From: Prevotella melaninogenica ATCC 25845
Lineage (GTDB): Bacteria; Bacteroidota; Bacteroidia; Bacteroidales; Bacteroidaceae
Direction: 5' to 3'
DNA: 64,000 nucleotides
Assembly (NCBI RefSeq): GCF_000144405.1
Contig: NC_014370.1
Location: 1,121,501 to 1,185,500 of the forward strand
The notes beneath the pieces were generated by a model. The model was given only the letters and a program-made list of their open reading frames with translations, ran no database searches and was not told the origin of the DNA. Of this stretch, positions 27,071-35,563 are shown piece after piece. Every line of letters begins with the position of its first letter. The stretch's first letter is position 1. A program made the position numbers and the translations under genes.

Positions 27071-27136
27071 GTGCGAAGCATCAGCACAATATGTGCGGGG
27101 CATCAACACGAGATGTGCGGAATAGCAACACATAGA
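27071..27136. repeat. 22-nt periodic array B (GTGCGxxGCATCAACAC units)
   Basis: GTGCG recurs at 27071, 27093 and 27115, exactly 22 nt apart, each followed by a version of AGCATCAACAC. Successive units create CAC-N5-GTG dyads (CACAATATGTG). Arrays C, D and E share this unit. Confidence 0.75.
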
Positions 27137-27295
27137 AAGAATACGGGCAGAAAAAATCCTTTTTAACACTATCAATATAGCAAGACACACATAGGTAATT
27201 TATTGAAAAACGCCTTCTATCAACTTAGACATAGCCTGCAGACACCATTACAAAAAGGAAATCGCATAAAGTTAGCAATATAGAAAAAAGCATAA

Positions 27296-27367
27296 TAGGG
27301 ACAAACAACCTCGTAAGTCAGTTCTTTTAATTATAAAAAGAATGTCTGACAAGGGTGTTTGTCCCTA
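27296..27367 (-). terminator. 72-nt palindrome, possible terminator of the ROK kinase gene
   Basis: Perfect 11-nt ends TAGGGACAAAC/GTTTGTCCCTA, with an inner TTCTTTT/AAAAGAA stem and further partial pairing. It lies 92 bp past the ROK gene stop on its downstream side. The minus-strand tail is not T-rich, so it could instead be a dispersed repeat. Confidence 0.45.
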
Positions 27368-27458
27368 CTTTTAATATATAAGCTTTAGACTCTTTCAAGT
27401 AGACAAGCAGACAAACTGCACATATAACTCAAAAGAACTCTGAACTTTATATCATTAA

Positions 27459-28460
27459 TTACAATTCCCAACCAATTGCTGAAGCACCGAGAACGGCTGC
27501 TGCAGCATCGTCAAGCGAACTTACCAAGAACTTTGGTTTGTCCTTGAAGATTTCCAAAGCATGCTCCTTATAAGAACGCATGATAGGTTCCATCAATAAG
27601 TCACCAGCCTTAGTTAGACCACCAAAGAAGATAAAAGCCTCTGGAGAAGAGAAGGTTGCGAAGTCAGCACAAGCCTCACCTAACATATTACCAGTGAACT
27701 CGTAAACACGCTTAGCAAGTGCATCGCCACGACCAGCAGCAATAGAAACATCCAAAGAAGTGATATCTTCTGGCTTTATCTCACGCAACAAAGAGTCTTC
27801 CTTGCTATTCTTCAAGAACTCACGAGCGGTACGAGCAACACCTGTTGCAGAGCAGTAAGTCTCCAAACAACCTGTACGACCACAACCGCAAGTACGACCC
27901 TTCTCTCCACGAACCATGATCATATGACCCAACTCACCAGCAAAGCCATCAGAGCCGTAAACCATCTGACCGTTAATAACAATACCTGAGCCAACTCCTG
28001 TACCAAGAGTAATCATGATGAAATCCTTCAAGCCGCGTGCTACACCATACTGCATCTCACCGATAGCAGCAGCATTCGCATCGTTGGTAAGACCAACAGG
28101 AATACCTAACTTCTGCGAGAACATTTCGCCCAATGGCACAACACCATCGTGTCCCCATGAGAGATTTGGTGCGAACTCAATCGTGCCACGATAGAAGTTA
28201 CCATTAGGTGCACCAATACCCATAGCACGGAACTGACCAATTCCACCATATTTAGCAACGAGAGGACGTATAGCCTCTACACCTGCTTCTACAAAATCGT
28301 CGACTGTCTTATAAGCCTGTGTCTTAATAGAATTGGTGGCAAGTACCTGACCACGCTGATCCACGACACCGAATACTGCGTTTGTTCCTCCTAAATCCAA
28401 GCCAATTACAAATGGCTTTTCCAATCCAGTTACAACTGGTTTCTGCTCTGTTACGTCCAT
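27459..28460 (-). CDS. ROK-family glucokinase
   Basis: 333 residues from the ATG at 28460. An in-frame ATG at 28526 overlaps the -33 element of the promoter, so it cannot be the start. GLDLGGTNAVFGVVD is the phosphate-binding loop. The ROK zinc motif with its cysteines is CGCGRTGC, with ETYCSA following. VGLTNDANAAAIGE contains the catalytic Asp. Phosphorylates glucose or a related hexose with ATP in the cytoplasm. Single gene, divergent from lysE. Confidence 0.92.
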   Translation of the reverse strand: MDVTEQKPVVTGLEKPFVIGLDLGGTNAVFGVVDQRGQVLATNSIKTQAYKTVDDFVEAGVEAIRPLVAKYGGIGQFRAMGIGAPNGNFYRGTIEFAPNLSWGHDGVVPLGEMFSQKLGIPVGLTNDANAAAIGEMQYGVARGLKDFIMITLGTGVGSGIVINGQMVYGSDGFAGELGHMIMVRGEKGRTCGCGRTGCLETYCSATGVARTAREFLKNSKEDSLLREIKPEDITSLDVSIAAGRGDALAKRVYEFTGNMLGEACADFATFSSPEAFIFFGGLTKAGDLLMEPIMRSYKEHALEIFKDKPKFLVSSLDDAAAAVLGASAIGWEL

Positions 28461-28495
28461 GACATAATAAGTTTTTAGTTTGAATATACTATGGG

Positions 28496-28526
28496 CAAAG
28501 TTATGAAAAAAAGAGGAATGCCACAA
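28496..28526 (-). promoter_or_regulatory. Promoter of the ROK glucokinase gene
   Basis: Minus strand TTG (28526-28524), 20-nt spacer, TAACTTTG (28503-28496), about 35 bp before the ATG at 28460. It fixes the start codon by excluding the upstream ATG. Confidence 0.8.
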
Positions 28527-28558
28527 AGTTTTGTTAGGTAAATTTGCTTATCTCGTAT

Positions 28559-28566
28559 TATTTTTG
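28559..28566 (+). promoter_or_regulatory. -7 box (TATTTTTG) of the lysE-DUF4924-rfbD genes
   Basis: TAnnTTTG match 25 bp before the ATG at 28592. A TTG at 28531-28533 is 25 nt upstream, longer than ideal. Confidence 0.45.
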
Positions 28567-28591
28567 CAATTTTGCACTCAAAATAACAAGC

Positions 28592-29278
28592 ATGCAATTT
28601 CCTATTCAATTAGATATATTGGATTTCATCTTCAAGGGACTGCTTATTGGAATTATAGCATCGGCTCCCATGGGTCCAGTTGGAATATTATGTATACAAC
28701 GAACTTTGAACAAGGGGCGTTGGTATGGTTTTATAACAGGTATTGGAGCCGCTATCAGCGACACAATTTATGCACTTATCGTAGGGTTAGGTATGAGTTT
28801 CATTATGGGACCTTTAGAAAACCCTACATATAAGTTGATAGTACAGATTACAGGAAGTGTATTATTATTACTCTTTGGAGTCTATTGCTTCAAGTCAGAT
28901 CCGATGAAGAAAGCTCATCAGAGTGGTAAGGAGAAGGGGTCTCTCTTCCATAATGGCGTTACAGCCTTCTTGGTAACCCTCTCTAATCCAATGATTATCT
29001 TCCTCTTCATTGCAAGTTACGCACAATTCGCTTTCGTACAGCCTAATCGCCCATTAGAGATGATTATCGGTTTTGCCTGTATCCCTGCTGGCGCGTTGCT
29101 TTGGTGGTATGGCTTATCATGGTTGATAGATAAGATTAGAGGAAAGTTTGATGTCAATGGTATTCTTATTATAAATAAGGTTATAGGGTCTGTTGTCATT
29201 CTGTTTTCTATCATCATGCTTGTGGGTACAGTATTTAATCTTTATCATCTGCCAACGATTGACGGATTAATGGAATAA
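28592..29278 (+). CDS. LysE-family amino-acid exporter-like membrane protein
   Basis: About 228 residues from the ATG at 28592; the frame is open further upstream, but that part overlaps the -7 box. Six hydrophobic segments. The LysE/RhtB signature is GLLIGIIASAPMGPVGILCIQRTLNKGR, which spans more than one segment, and SNPMIIFLF follows in the fourth helix. Probably exports an amino acid or similar solute across the inner membrane. 9 bp from the DUF4924 gene. Confidence 0.85.
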   Translation: MQFPIQLDILDFIFKGLLIGIIASAPMGPVGILCIQRTLNKGRWYGFITGIGAAISDTIYALIVGLGMSFIMGPLENPTYKLIVQITGSVLLLLFGVYCFKSDPMKKAHQSGKEKGSLFHNGVTAFLVTLSNPMIIFLFIASYAQFAFVQPNRPLEMIIGFACIPAGALLWWYGLSWLIDKIRGKFDVNGILIINKVIGSVVILFSIIMLVGTVFNLYHLPTIDGLME

Positions 29279-29287
29279 GGGTAATTT

Positions 29288-29896
29288 ATGTTTGTAGCTA
29301 AGGAATTAAGAAAGAAGAGTATAGCAGAATATCTGCTTTATATGTGGCAGATAGAAGATACTATCCGTGCTTACGGTTGCTCATTGACACGAATCCGTAA
29401 AGAATATATCGACCAGTTCCAATACACCGAAGAACAAAAGGAGGAAGAGGAAGACTGGTTTGGCGACCTTGTACGCATGATGAATCAAGAAGGTTGTCGA
29501 GAAGGTGGACACCTACAGATTAACAAGGTGATCATGCAGGACCTTACAGAATTGCACGCACAGTTGCTGCAATCATCAAAGTTTCCGTTCTATTCTGCTG
29601 AATATTATCGTGTTTTACCCTTCATTGTTGAGCTAAGAGGTAAGACAAAACGTACAGCAGACAAGATGGCACGTACAAATGATGAACGCTTAAAGAGTGT
29701 TGCTGCGCAGTTAGGAAAGAGTGAGATCGAAACTTGTTTCGACCTTCTTTATGGAGTGATGATGCTTCGTTTGCAGAAGAAAGAGATTACCCCCGAGACA
29801 ACTCGTGCGCTTAACGAGATAACAACCTTCATTGGTATGTTGTCAGACTACTATATTAAGGATAAGACTGAAGGCTTAAACTTCGGAGAAGAATAA
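29288..29896 (+). CDS. DUF4924 family protein
   Basis: 202 residues, helical and soluble. KKSIAEYLLYMWQIEDTIRA at the N-terminus is diagnostic of this Bacteroidetes-only family, with GHLQINKVIMQDL and FPFYSAEYYRVLPFI in the middle. Function unknown. It sits 9 bp after lysE and 12 bp before rfbD, an arrangement suggesting co-expression rather than a shared pathway. Confidence 0.85.
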   Translation: MFVAKELRKKSIAEYLLYMWQIEDTIRAYGCSLTRIRKEYIDQFQYTEEQKEEEEDWFGDLVRMMNQEGCREGGHLQINKVIMQDLTELHAQLLQSSKFPFYSAEYYRVLPFIVELRGKTKRTADKMARTNDERLKSVAAQLGKSEIETCFDLLYGVMMLRLQKKEITPETTRALNEITTFIGMLSDYYIKDKTEGLNFGEE

Positions 29897-29908
29897 AGGA
29901 GATAGCTT

Positions 29909-30793
29909 ATGAATATTTTAGTTACTGGAGCTAACGGACAGCTTGGTAATGAGATACAGCTTGTATCTAAACAGAGTAAAGACCACTATATCTTCACGGA
30001 CGTATGTGAGGGATATACGAAGTTAGACATTACTAATCTCGAAGACATCCGCAAGATGGTACAAGACAATAAGATTGAATGTATCATCAACTGCGCTGCG
30101 TGGACCAATGTGGACAAAGCAGAGACGGCGGGTGAGATTGTTGAATTACTCAATGCGACTGCACCAGAGAACCTTGCAAAGGCTATGAAAGAGGTTGGTG
30201 GCTTGCTTGTTCATGTCAGCACAGACTATGTCTTCGGTGGCGACCCATATAACACTCCCTGCAAAGAGGACATGAAGGGTACTCCTACTGGCGTTTATGG
30301 TTTAACAAAACTACATGGTGAGGAGAAGATTCAAGCTACTGGTGTAAACCATATTATTCTTCGTACAGCATGGCTTTACAGCGAGTTTGGTCATAACTTC
30401 GTTAAGACGATGATGAATCTCACAGCTACTAAGCCACAGCTGAAGGTTGTATTCGACCAGTGTGGAACACCAACCTATGCTGGCGACTTAGCAGATGCCA
30501 TCTTCGATATCGTTGAGAACCGCAAGTATGAAGGAAATAGTGGCATCTACCACTTCTCTAATGAGGGCGTATGTAGCTGGTATGACTTCACGATTAAGAT
30601 TGCAGAACTTGCTGGAAACACAGCATGTGACATCCAACCTTGCCACAGCGACGAGTTCCCTTCACCTGTTACACGTCCTGCCTACTCTGTCCTTGATAAG
30701 ACAAAGATTAAGGAAACCTTTGGCATAAAGATTCCATATTGGGTTGATTCACTGAAGAAGTGCATGAAAGGCTTACAGGAACAAGACAAATAA
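29909..30793 (+). CDS. rfbD: dTDP-4-dehydrorhamnose reductase
   Basis: 294 residues, SDR family. NILVTGANGQLGNE is the NADPH-binding loop, VHVSTDYVFGG carries the catalytic Ser/Thr, and YGLTKLHGE the Tyr-Lys pair. Last step of dTDP-L-rhamnose synthesis, reducing dTDP-4-keto-L-rhamnose. rfbA, rfbB and rfbC are not in the window. L-rhamnose could feed the polysaccharide locus or other surface glycans. Confidence 0.93.
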   Translation: MNILVTGANGQLGNEIQLVSKQSKDHYIFTDVCEGYTKLDITNLEDIRKMVQDNKIECIINCAAWTNVDKAETAGEIVELLNATAPENLAKAMKEVGGLLVHVSTDYVFGGDPYNTPCKEDMKGTPTGVYGLTKLHGEEKIQATGVNHIILRTAWLYSEFGHNFVKTMMNLTATKPQLKVVFDQCGTPTYAGDLADAIFDIVENRKYEGNSGIYHFSNEGVCSWYDFTIKIAELAGNTACDIQPCHSDEFPSPVTRPAYSVLDKTKIKETFGIKIPYWVDSLKKCMKGLQEQDK

Positions 30794-30922
30794 TAGGAGT
30801 TAAAAAGAAAGATTGTTAGACTTAGTTCAGCTATAAATTGATTTAAAGAATTATAAGCTAATTAGTTAGCTCCACTTCAACAACAGCTGACAAGGTTTTT
30901 ACTCCCAAAGAATATAAAACAA

Positions 30923-32491
30923 ATGAATGAAATAGAACGCAGGCGAACGTTCGCCATAATCTCTCACCCAGATGCTGGTAAGACTACTTTGACTGAGAAA
31001 TTCCTTCTCTTCGGTGGTCAGATTCAGGTTGCTGGTGCGGTGAAGAGCAACAAGATACGTAAGACAGCTACATCCGATTGGATGGATATTGAGAAACAGC
31101 GTGGTATCTCTGTATCAACTTCTGTAATGGAGTTTGACTATAAAGATTATAAGGTAAATATACTTGATACTCCTGGTCACCAAGACTTTGCAGAAGATAC
31201 TTATCGCACACTGACGGCTGTTGACTCTGCTATCATCGTTGTTGACTCTGCCAAGGGTGTGGAAGCTCAGACACGTAAGTTGATGGAGGTGTGTCGTATG
31301 CGCAACACACCAGTTATCATCTTTATCAATAAGATGGACCGTGAAGGTCGTGACCCATTCGAGGTTTTAGACGAGTTGGAAGAAGAACTCAAGATTAGTG
31401 TACGTCCACTCTCATGGCCTATTGGCCAGGGACAGCGCTTCAAGGGTGTATATAACATCTACGAACAGCAGTTGAACCTCTTTACACCTAACAAGCAGCG
31501 TGTGACAGAGAAAATTGAAGTAGATATCAACTCAAATGATTTGGACGAGCAAGTAGGTGCTGACTTTGCTGAACAGCTACGCAACGACCTTGAGTTAGTC
31601 AATGGTGTTTACCCTGACTTTGATGTTGAAGCTTATCGCCGTGCAGAGGTTGCACCAGTGTTCTTCGGATCTGCATTGAATAACTTTGGTGTGCAAGAGT
31701 TGCTCGATTGTTTCGTTGAAATAGCACCAAGTCCACGTCCAACTAAGGCAGAAGAGCGTATAGTTGAGCCAAGTGAACCAAAGTTCACAGGCTTTATCTT
31801 CAAGATTACAGCCAATATCGACCCTAACCACCGTAGTTGTATTGCTTTCTGTAAGGTATGTTCTGGTAAGTTCCAACGTAACCAGCCTTACCTCCATGTT
31901 CGTAATGGAAAGACGATGCGCTTCTCCTCTCCTACTCAGTTTATGGCTCAACGCAAGAGTACAGTAGAAGAGGCTTACCCAGGCGACATCGTTGGTCTGC
32001 CTGATAGTGGTGGTGTATTTAAGATTGGTGACACACTAACTGAGGGAGAAAACATCCACTTCCGCGGCTTGCCAAGCTTCTCACCAGAACTATTCAAATA
32101 CATTGAGAACGATGACCCAATGAAGTCTAAGCAGTTCCAAAAAGGTATAGAACAGTTGATGAATGAAGGCGTTGCACAGTCATTTGTCAATCAATTCAAT
32201 AACCGTCGTATCGTGGGAACCGTTGGACAACTTCAGTTTGAGGTTATCCAGTATCGATTGGAGCATGAGTATAATGCCAAGTGTCGTTGGGAGCCTGTAC
32301 ACCTCTATAAAGCATGTTGGATTGAGGCTGACGACGAGAAAGAGTTAGAGAACTTCAAAAAGCGTAAATACCAGTATATGGCTAAGGATATTGAGGGACG
32401 TGACGTCTTCCTCGCTGACTCAGGTTATGTGCTAAGTATGGCACAGCAAGACTTTGAGAATATCCGTTTCCACTTTACAAGTGAATTCTAA
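30923..32491 (+). CDS. prfC: Peptide chain release factor 3
   Basis: 522 residues. GTPase P-loop [10 protein letters not shown], switch [25 protein letters not shown]. The length and the C-terminal [18 protein letters not shown] region match RF3. It releases RF1/RF2 from the ribosome after peptide release. Single gene followed by a strong terminator. Confidence 0.97.
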   Translation: MNEIERRRTFAIISHPDAGKTTLTEKFLLFGGQIQVAGAVKSNKIRKTATSDWMDIEKQRGISVSTSVMEFDYKDYKVNILDTPGHQDFAEDTYRTLTAVDSAIIVVDSAKGVEAQTRKLMEVCRMRNTPVIIFINKMDREGRDPFEVLDELEEELKISVRPLSWPIGQGQRFKGVYNIYEQQLNLFTPNKQRVTEKIEVDINSNDLDEQVGADFAEQLRNDLELVNGVYPDFDVEAYRRAEVAPVFFGSALNNFGVQELLDCFVEIAPSPRPTKAEERIVEPSEPKFTGFIFKITANIDPNHRSCIAFCKVCSGKFQRNQPYLHVRNGKTMRFSSPTQFMAQRKSTVEEAYPGDIVGLPDSGGVFKIGDTLTEGENIHFRGLPSFSPELFKYIENDDPMKSKQFQKGIEQLMNEGVAQSFVNQFNNRRIVGTVGQLQFEVIQYRLEHEYNAKCRWEPVHLYKACWIEADDEKELENFKKRKYQYMAKDIEGRDVFLADSGYVLSMAQQDFENIRFHFTSEF

Positions 32492-32511
32492 TCCAAGAAT
32501 ATGACATGATA

Positions 32512-32552
32512 AAAGCACCAAAGAAATATATCGTTTCTTTGGTGCTTTTTTT
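32512..32552 (+). terminator. Intrinsic terminator of prfC
   Basis: Perfect 15-bp stem AAAGCACCAAAGAAA/TTTCTTTGGTGCTTT with a 7-nt loop and a run of T, about 20 bp after the stop. Confidence 0.9.
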
Positions 32553-32944
32553 ATATGATTAGGCGTGTAAAATACTCTAATAACACGCTCATTTCAAACA
32601 AGTTAAGCTATTTGATTGTACTTAAAAACCTAAGTTAAACTCTCTGTTCATCAAAATATCGTTCTATCTTAAGAGAGACACACACGCTTCCAAACGGCAA
32701 ACGACTTCTGCCCGTCCATTATATTACAATGGTAATTGCTAACAAAACGATGTCTGTTTACCAACCGCACCATATGTGCTAAGCATCCACACCACATGTG
32801 TTGGGCATCAACACCACACGTGCGGACACTCAACACATCGGTTAAAGATTAGAATATGTGTTCAAAAATGTCTATATTAATAAGATAAGACACTAATGAA
32901 TCGAATCTATGAGAGGAGTTTATCAGATAATTCAATAAACTTGC
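32553..32944. other. Non-coding gap between convergent genes
   Basis: No gene seen between the prfC terminator and the stop of the secreted-protein gene. It contains 22-nt array C. Confidence 0.5.
32776..32841. repeat. 22-nt periodic array C (same unit as B)
   Basis: GTGCT, GTGTT and GTGCG start at 32776, 32798 and 32820, 22 nt apart, followed by AAGCATCCACACC, GGGCATCAACACC and GACACTCAACAC. CAC-N5-GTG dyads (CACCATATGTG, CACCACATGTG) span the unit junctions. Confidence 0.75.
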
Positions 32945-33517
32945 TTACTTCTTGATAAACTTCTTACCGTTCTGAATAACTACTCCCTTATAATCCTTAC
33001 CTACACGCTGACCAGCGAGGTTGTAGATAGATGCATTCTCATTTACAGTACCGTTGCTAACTTCGTTAATACCAGTAGGATCATTCTTCAAAGTAACGGT
33101 GATTTTCTTAACACGCACCTGATGCTTTGGGGTATTGAACACGACAGAATTCTTATCACCGGTCCATGTTACATTAACTTTGTCAGCAGAAATAGTCAAT
33201 CCTTCCATAGATGAATCGAAGCCATCACCTAAGAATGTCTTACCATCCTTTTGTTTAAATGTATCACATATAAAGGCAACATTGGTAATGTTTGCTGCAG
33301 ACGAGGTAATTGTTGTTGTAGCATCCTTGTGCAAACGATAAGAAAACTTATCATCTACCTTACCTGCGCTGAGAGTAATAGTAACACCATCCTTTTCAAC
33401 AGCCAGACCAGTTCCCTTATCCTTACCAGCTTCAAAGGTAACTGTTTTCTGTGCAAAAGATAAAGAACTAACAGCAGCGAATGCTGCAACAAAAGCAAAG
33501 CGTAGAATTTTATTCAT
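32945..33517 (-). CDS. Secreted protein with a C-terminal sorting-like motif
   Basis: 190 residues. Sec signal peptide MNKILRFAFVAAFAAVSSLSFAQ. The middle (about 24-145) is Thr/Val-rich and beta-like, with no family I recognise. The last 30 residues, IYNLAGQRVGKDYKGVVI then NGKKFIKK, match the short C-terminal tail common on secreted Prevotella proteins and resemble type IX secretion sorting tails. I infer export to the surface or medium. Single gene with its own promoter. Function unknown. Confidence 0.7.
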   Translation of the reverse strand: MNKILRFAFVAAFAAVSSLSFAQKTVTFEAGKDKGTGLAVEKDGVTITLSAGKVDDKFSYRLHKDATTTITSSAANITNVAFICDTFKQKDGKTFLGDGFDSSMEGLTISADKVNVTWTGDKNSVVFNTPKHQVRVKKITVTLKNDPTGINEVSNGTVNENASIYNLAGQRVGKDYKGVVIQNGKKFIKK

Positions 33518-33557
33518 AATAACTTTATTTAATTAATAAAAAGGTTTAATTACAGTG

Positions 33558-33588
33558 CAAATTTAGCTAATAATTATGATATATGCAA
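33558..33588 (-). promoter_or_regulatory. Promoter of the secreted-protein gene
   Basis: Minus strand TTG (33588-33586), 20-nt spacer, TAAATTTG (33565-33558), 40 bp before the ATG at 33517. Confidence 0.75.
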
Positions 33589-34066
33589 TTATAAATCAAT
33601 GTATAATCCTTATACGAATTCTTTTTAGCATATACTCATGTATGCGCGCTCCAATATACGACTACTGTTGGAATCATTCTTTTATATTGGTACATCTGTT
33701 TCACTACAAGACCTTAGATTTCAATATAGTCATTGAATGACTTCTGCGTTGTCATTATCTCTTTCGTCTTATCACTAAATATAAAATAAGAAAAGCGGTT
33801 ATAGCAAAGCAATTCTCCCCAAAAAAAAGTTCCTGTCACTCCTGTCAGTCGTTTCAAGAATATAACTTGCTCATTTACAGCAGTGTTACGAAAAGTGTTA
33901 AAAGTGACAGCAAAATAAAAATAAAACTATTCGTATAAAGAGGTATTATCGTTTTACACCAAATATAGCGTCTTTATCACGGCATATTTTAGAAGAACCT
34001 ATCGTTTCATATTTAGCCCATGTGTGCGCATACAATGTTAAAAACATATTTTTTTGTTGATAAAAT
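33589..34066. other. Non-coding region
   Basis: Holds copy 3 of the TTTGCTGTCA element (33830-33914). A weak GTCATT pair 22 nt apart (33729 and 33751) is too short to call as an array. No gene seen. Confidence 0.45.
33830..33914 (-). repeat. MITE-like 85-bp element, copy 3 (inverted)
   Basis: On the minus strand it reads TTTGCTGTCACTTTTAACA and ends AGTGACAGGAA, aligning at both ends with copies at 10448 and 43739 and having the same length. One terminal base pair is lost (GGAA for GCAAA). Confidence 0.7.
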
Positions 34067-34097
34067 TTGTTTTATTCCACTATTTATCCTATATTTG
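34067..34097 (+). promoter_or_regulatory. Promoter of the candidate small RNA
   Basis: TTG (34067-34069), 20-nt spacer, TATATTTG (34090-34097). It faces no open reading frame; a two-hairpin stretch ending in a terminator begins within 20 nt. Confidence 0.7.
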
Positions 34098-34101
34098 CGA
34101 T

Positions 34102-34175
34102 GTGTTTTTCACTGATTTAGATATTTTGCTAAATCATTTTCGAGGTTGGTAGCTTCCTGCACCAACCTCTTTTTT
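34102..34175 (+). ncRNA. Candidate small RNA of about 74 nt
   Basis: Starts just after a full promoter. A perfect 8-bp hairpin TGATTTAG/CTAAATCA (34113-34136) is followed by a perfect 9-bp terminator hairpin GAGGTTGGT/ACCAACCTC (34142-34169) and six T. No start codon with a plausible frame lies inside. The next gene has its own promoter 35 bp beyond the terminator, so this is not its leader. I do not recognise a known RNA family. Expression is inferred from the signals only. Confidence 0.65.
34142..34175 (+). terminator. Intrinsic terminator of the candidate small RNA
   Basis: 9-bp perfect stem, 10-nt loop AGCTTCCTGC, then TTTTTT. Confidence 0.85.
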
Positions 34176-34209
34176 ATTTACCTACATTTCAGAAAAACGT
34201 GTCCAACTC

Positions 34210-34240
34210 TTGACTTATTGATAATCTTTACTTACCTTTG
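34210..34240 (+). promoter_or_regulatory. Promoter of the DUF6359 lipoprotein gene
   Basis: TTG (34210-34212), 20-nt spacer, TACCTTTG (34233-34240). The in-frame TTG codon at 34238 is part of the -7 box, so the gene starts at the ATG at 34265. Confidence 0.8.
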
Positions 34241-34264
34241 TATCAGATTATTAAACTTAATTCT

Positions 34265-34750
34265 ATGAAGATATACAAACTTTTTTCTTTACTTGTCGCT
34301 GCTGTACTTTTGTTTAGCTGCGGTAAAACAATTCTACCATCAGATGATGATAATGAAGACGAAACAGAAAAGCACTCACCTACACAATCCCCTAATGAAG
34401 CAAAGATCTATACTGTTTCAGAATTTATCAAAGGAAACTTTGGGAATAATGGAGTTTGGGTACATGGCTATATTGTTGGTGCTTGCAAACGAAGCATCAA
34501 GCAGGCTGAATGGGAAGCACCTTTCACGTATGACTCTGCAATCCTATTAGCTGATGACCCAGAAGAGTCTGAGCCTGAGAATGTTATTTCCATTCAAATG
34601 GTCAACAAACAAATGAAAGAAGAAATAAGCTTAGCAGCCAATCCGCAAAACTATGGTAAACATATTGCCTTCTTCGGAATTAAACAAAAGTACTTGGGAA
34701 TACCAGGGATGAAAAAACATATACTTGCAAGTGAATGGTTGGATGAATGA
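34265..34750 (+). CDS. DUF6359 lipoprotein (OB-fold-like)
   Basis: 161 residues. Lipoprotein signal KIYKLFSLLVAAVLLFSCG with the acceptor Cys in LFSC, then an acidic linker (DDDNEDETEKH). The rest fits DUF6359: YTVSEFIKGNFGNNGVWVHGYIVGACK, DSAILLADDPEESEPENVISIQM and GKHIAFFGIKQKYLGIPGMK are consecutive landmarks of that domain. Probably tethered to the inner or outer membrane and exposed to the periplasm or surface. Function unknown; single gene. Confidence 0.75.
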   Translation: MKIYKLFSLLVAAVLLFSCGKTILPSDDDNEDETEKHSPTQSPNEAKIYTVSEFIKGNFGNNGVWVHGYIVGACKRSIKQAEWEAPFTYDSAILLADDPEESEPENVISIQMVNKQMKEEISLAANPQNYGKHIAFFGIKQKYLGIPGMKKHILASEWLDE

Positions 34751-34767
34751 CTTTTTATATAAAAGAT

Positions 34768-34798
34768 TTGCTCTAAATAAGAAAAATGATTATATTTG
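34768..34798 (+). promoter_or_regulatory. Promoter of the ECF sigma factor gene
   Basis: TTG (34768-34770), 20-nt spacer, TATATTTG (34791-34798), giving a leader of about 70 nt before the ATG at 34871. Confidence 0.75.
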
Positions 34799-34870
34799 CA
34801 TTCCCAAATAATTATATAAGTTAGAAAAGCCTATCGATAAACTTCTACTTCATAAGAAAGAAAATTGAAA

Positions 34871-35467
34871 ATGAAGAATCTGAATGAGATGACCGACGAG
34901 CAGTTGGCATTGTCATACATTGAAGGAAGCAACGATGCTTTCGATTTGTTGCTATCGCGCAATCAATCGAAACTCTTTTCGTATATTCTATTCGTTGTGC
35001 GTGATAGGGATGCTGCTGATGACTTATTTCAAGAAACCTTCGTAAAGATTATCACGAAGTTGCAACAGGGAAGATACTCACCAACAGGTAAGTTCTCTGC
35101 ATGGATTATGCGTATCGCTCATAATGTGATTATGGACTGGTATCGTGCGCAGCGTGCAGATAAAGTGATTGATGCCCCTAAGGATAATGACCTATCTAAT
35201 GTTGGTGGTGATGATACTGTTATTGATAACATTGAGTGTCAATTCATTAACAGTCAGACACTCTCTGATGTAAAACGAATGATGAACCTTCTTCCTGCAA
35301 CACAGCGTGAAGTGGTATTTATGCGTTTTTACCAAGAGATGTCTTTTAAAGAGATTGCTGAGACGACGGGTGTTAGCATTAACACCAGCCTTGGGCGTAT
35401 GCGTTACGCCATATTCAACTTGCGGAGAATGGTTCGTGAACACAAAGTAAGTTTGCAACTAACATAA
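34871..35467 (+). CDS. ECF-type RNA polymerase sigma factor
   Basis: 198 residues from the ATG at 34871, two codons inside the longest frame, which begins at a TTG. Region 2: DAADDLFQETFVKIITKLQQ, then FSAWIMRIAHNVIMDWYRAQ. Region 4: LLPATQREVVFMRFYQEMSF and KEIAETTGVSINTSLGRMRYA. A terminator follows at once, and no anti-sigma factor or transducer gene is adjacent, so control of this factor is not encoded next to it. Confidence 0.92.
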   Translation: MKNLNEMTDEQLALSYIEGSNDAFDLLLSRNQSKLFSYILFVVRDRDAADDLFQETFVKIITKLQQGRYSPTGKFSAWIMRIAHNVIMDWYRAQRADKVIDAPKDNDLSNVGGDDTVIDNIECQFINSQTLSDVKRMMNLLPATQREVVFMRFYQEMSFKEIAETTGVSINTSLGRMRYAIFNLRRMVREHKVSLQLT

Positions 35468-35501
35468 GAACAAATAGTTCTTTTCTTAACGATACAAAAC
35501 G

Positions 35502-35550
35502 CCCTCACTTATCTCTTAACTATCACGTTAAGAACAAGTGAGGGTATCTT
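35502..35550. terminator. Bidirectional terminator between the sigma factor gene and rpe
   Basis: CCCTCACTT..CTTAAC pairs with GTTAAG..AAGTGAGGG around TATCAC (35502-35544). A T-rich tail follows on the plus strand and an AT-rich one on the minus side, serving both converging genes. Confidence 0.75.
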
Positions 35551-35563
35551 TTATACCTTATAA

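Larger units (their letters stand above)
26905..27458. other. Non-coding gap between tsaC promoter and ROK kinase stop
   Basis: No gene seen. It contains 22-nt array B (27071-27136) and a 72-nt imperfect palindrome (27296-27367). Confidence 0.5.

Noticed and set aside
28461..28526. Longer start for the ROK kinase
   Set aside because: The upstream ATG overlaps the -33 element of a well-formed promoter, so it would not be transcribed.
33729..33772. GTCATT pair 22 nt apart as an eighth array
   Set aside because: Only two short matches and no third unit; could be chance.
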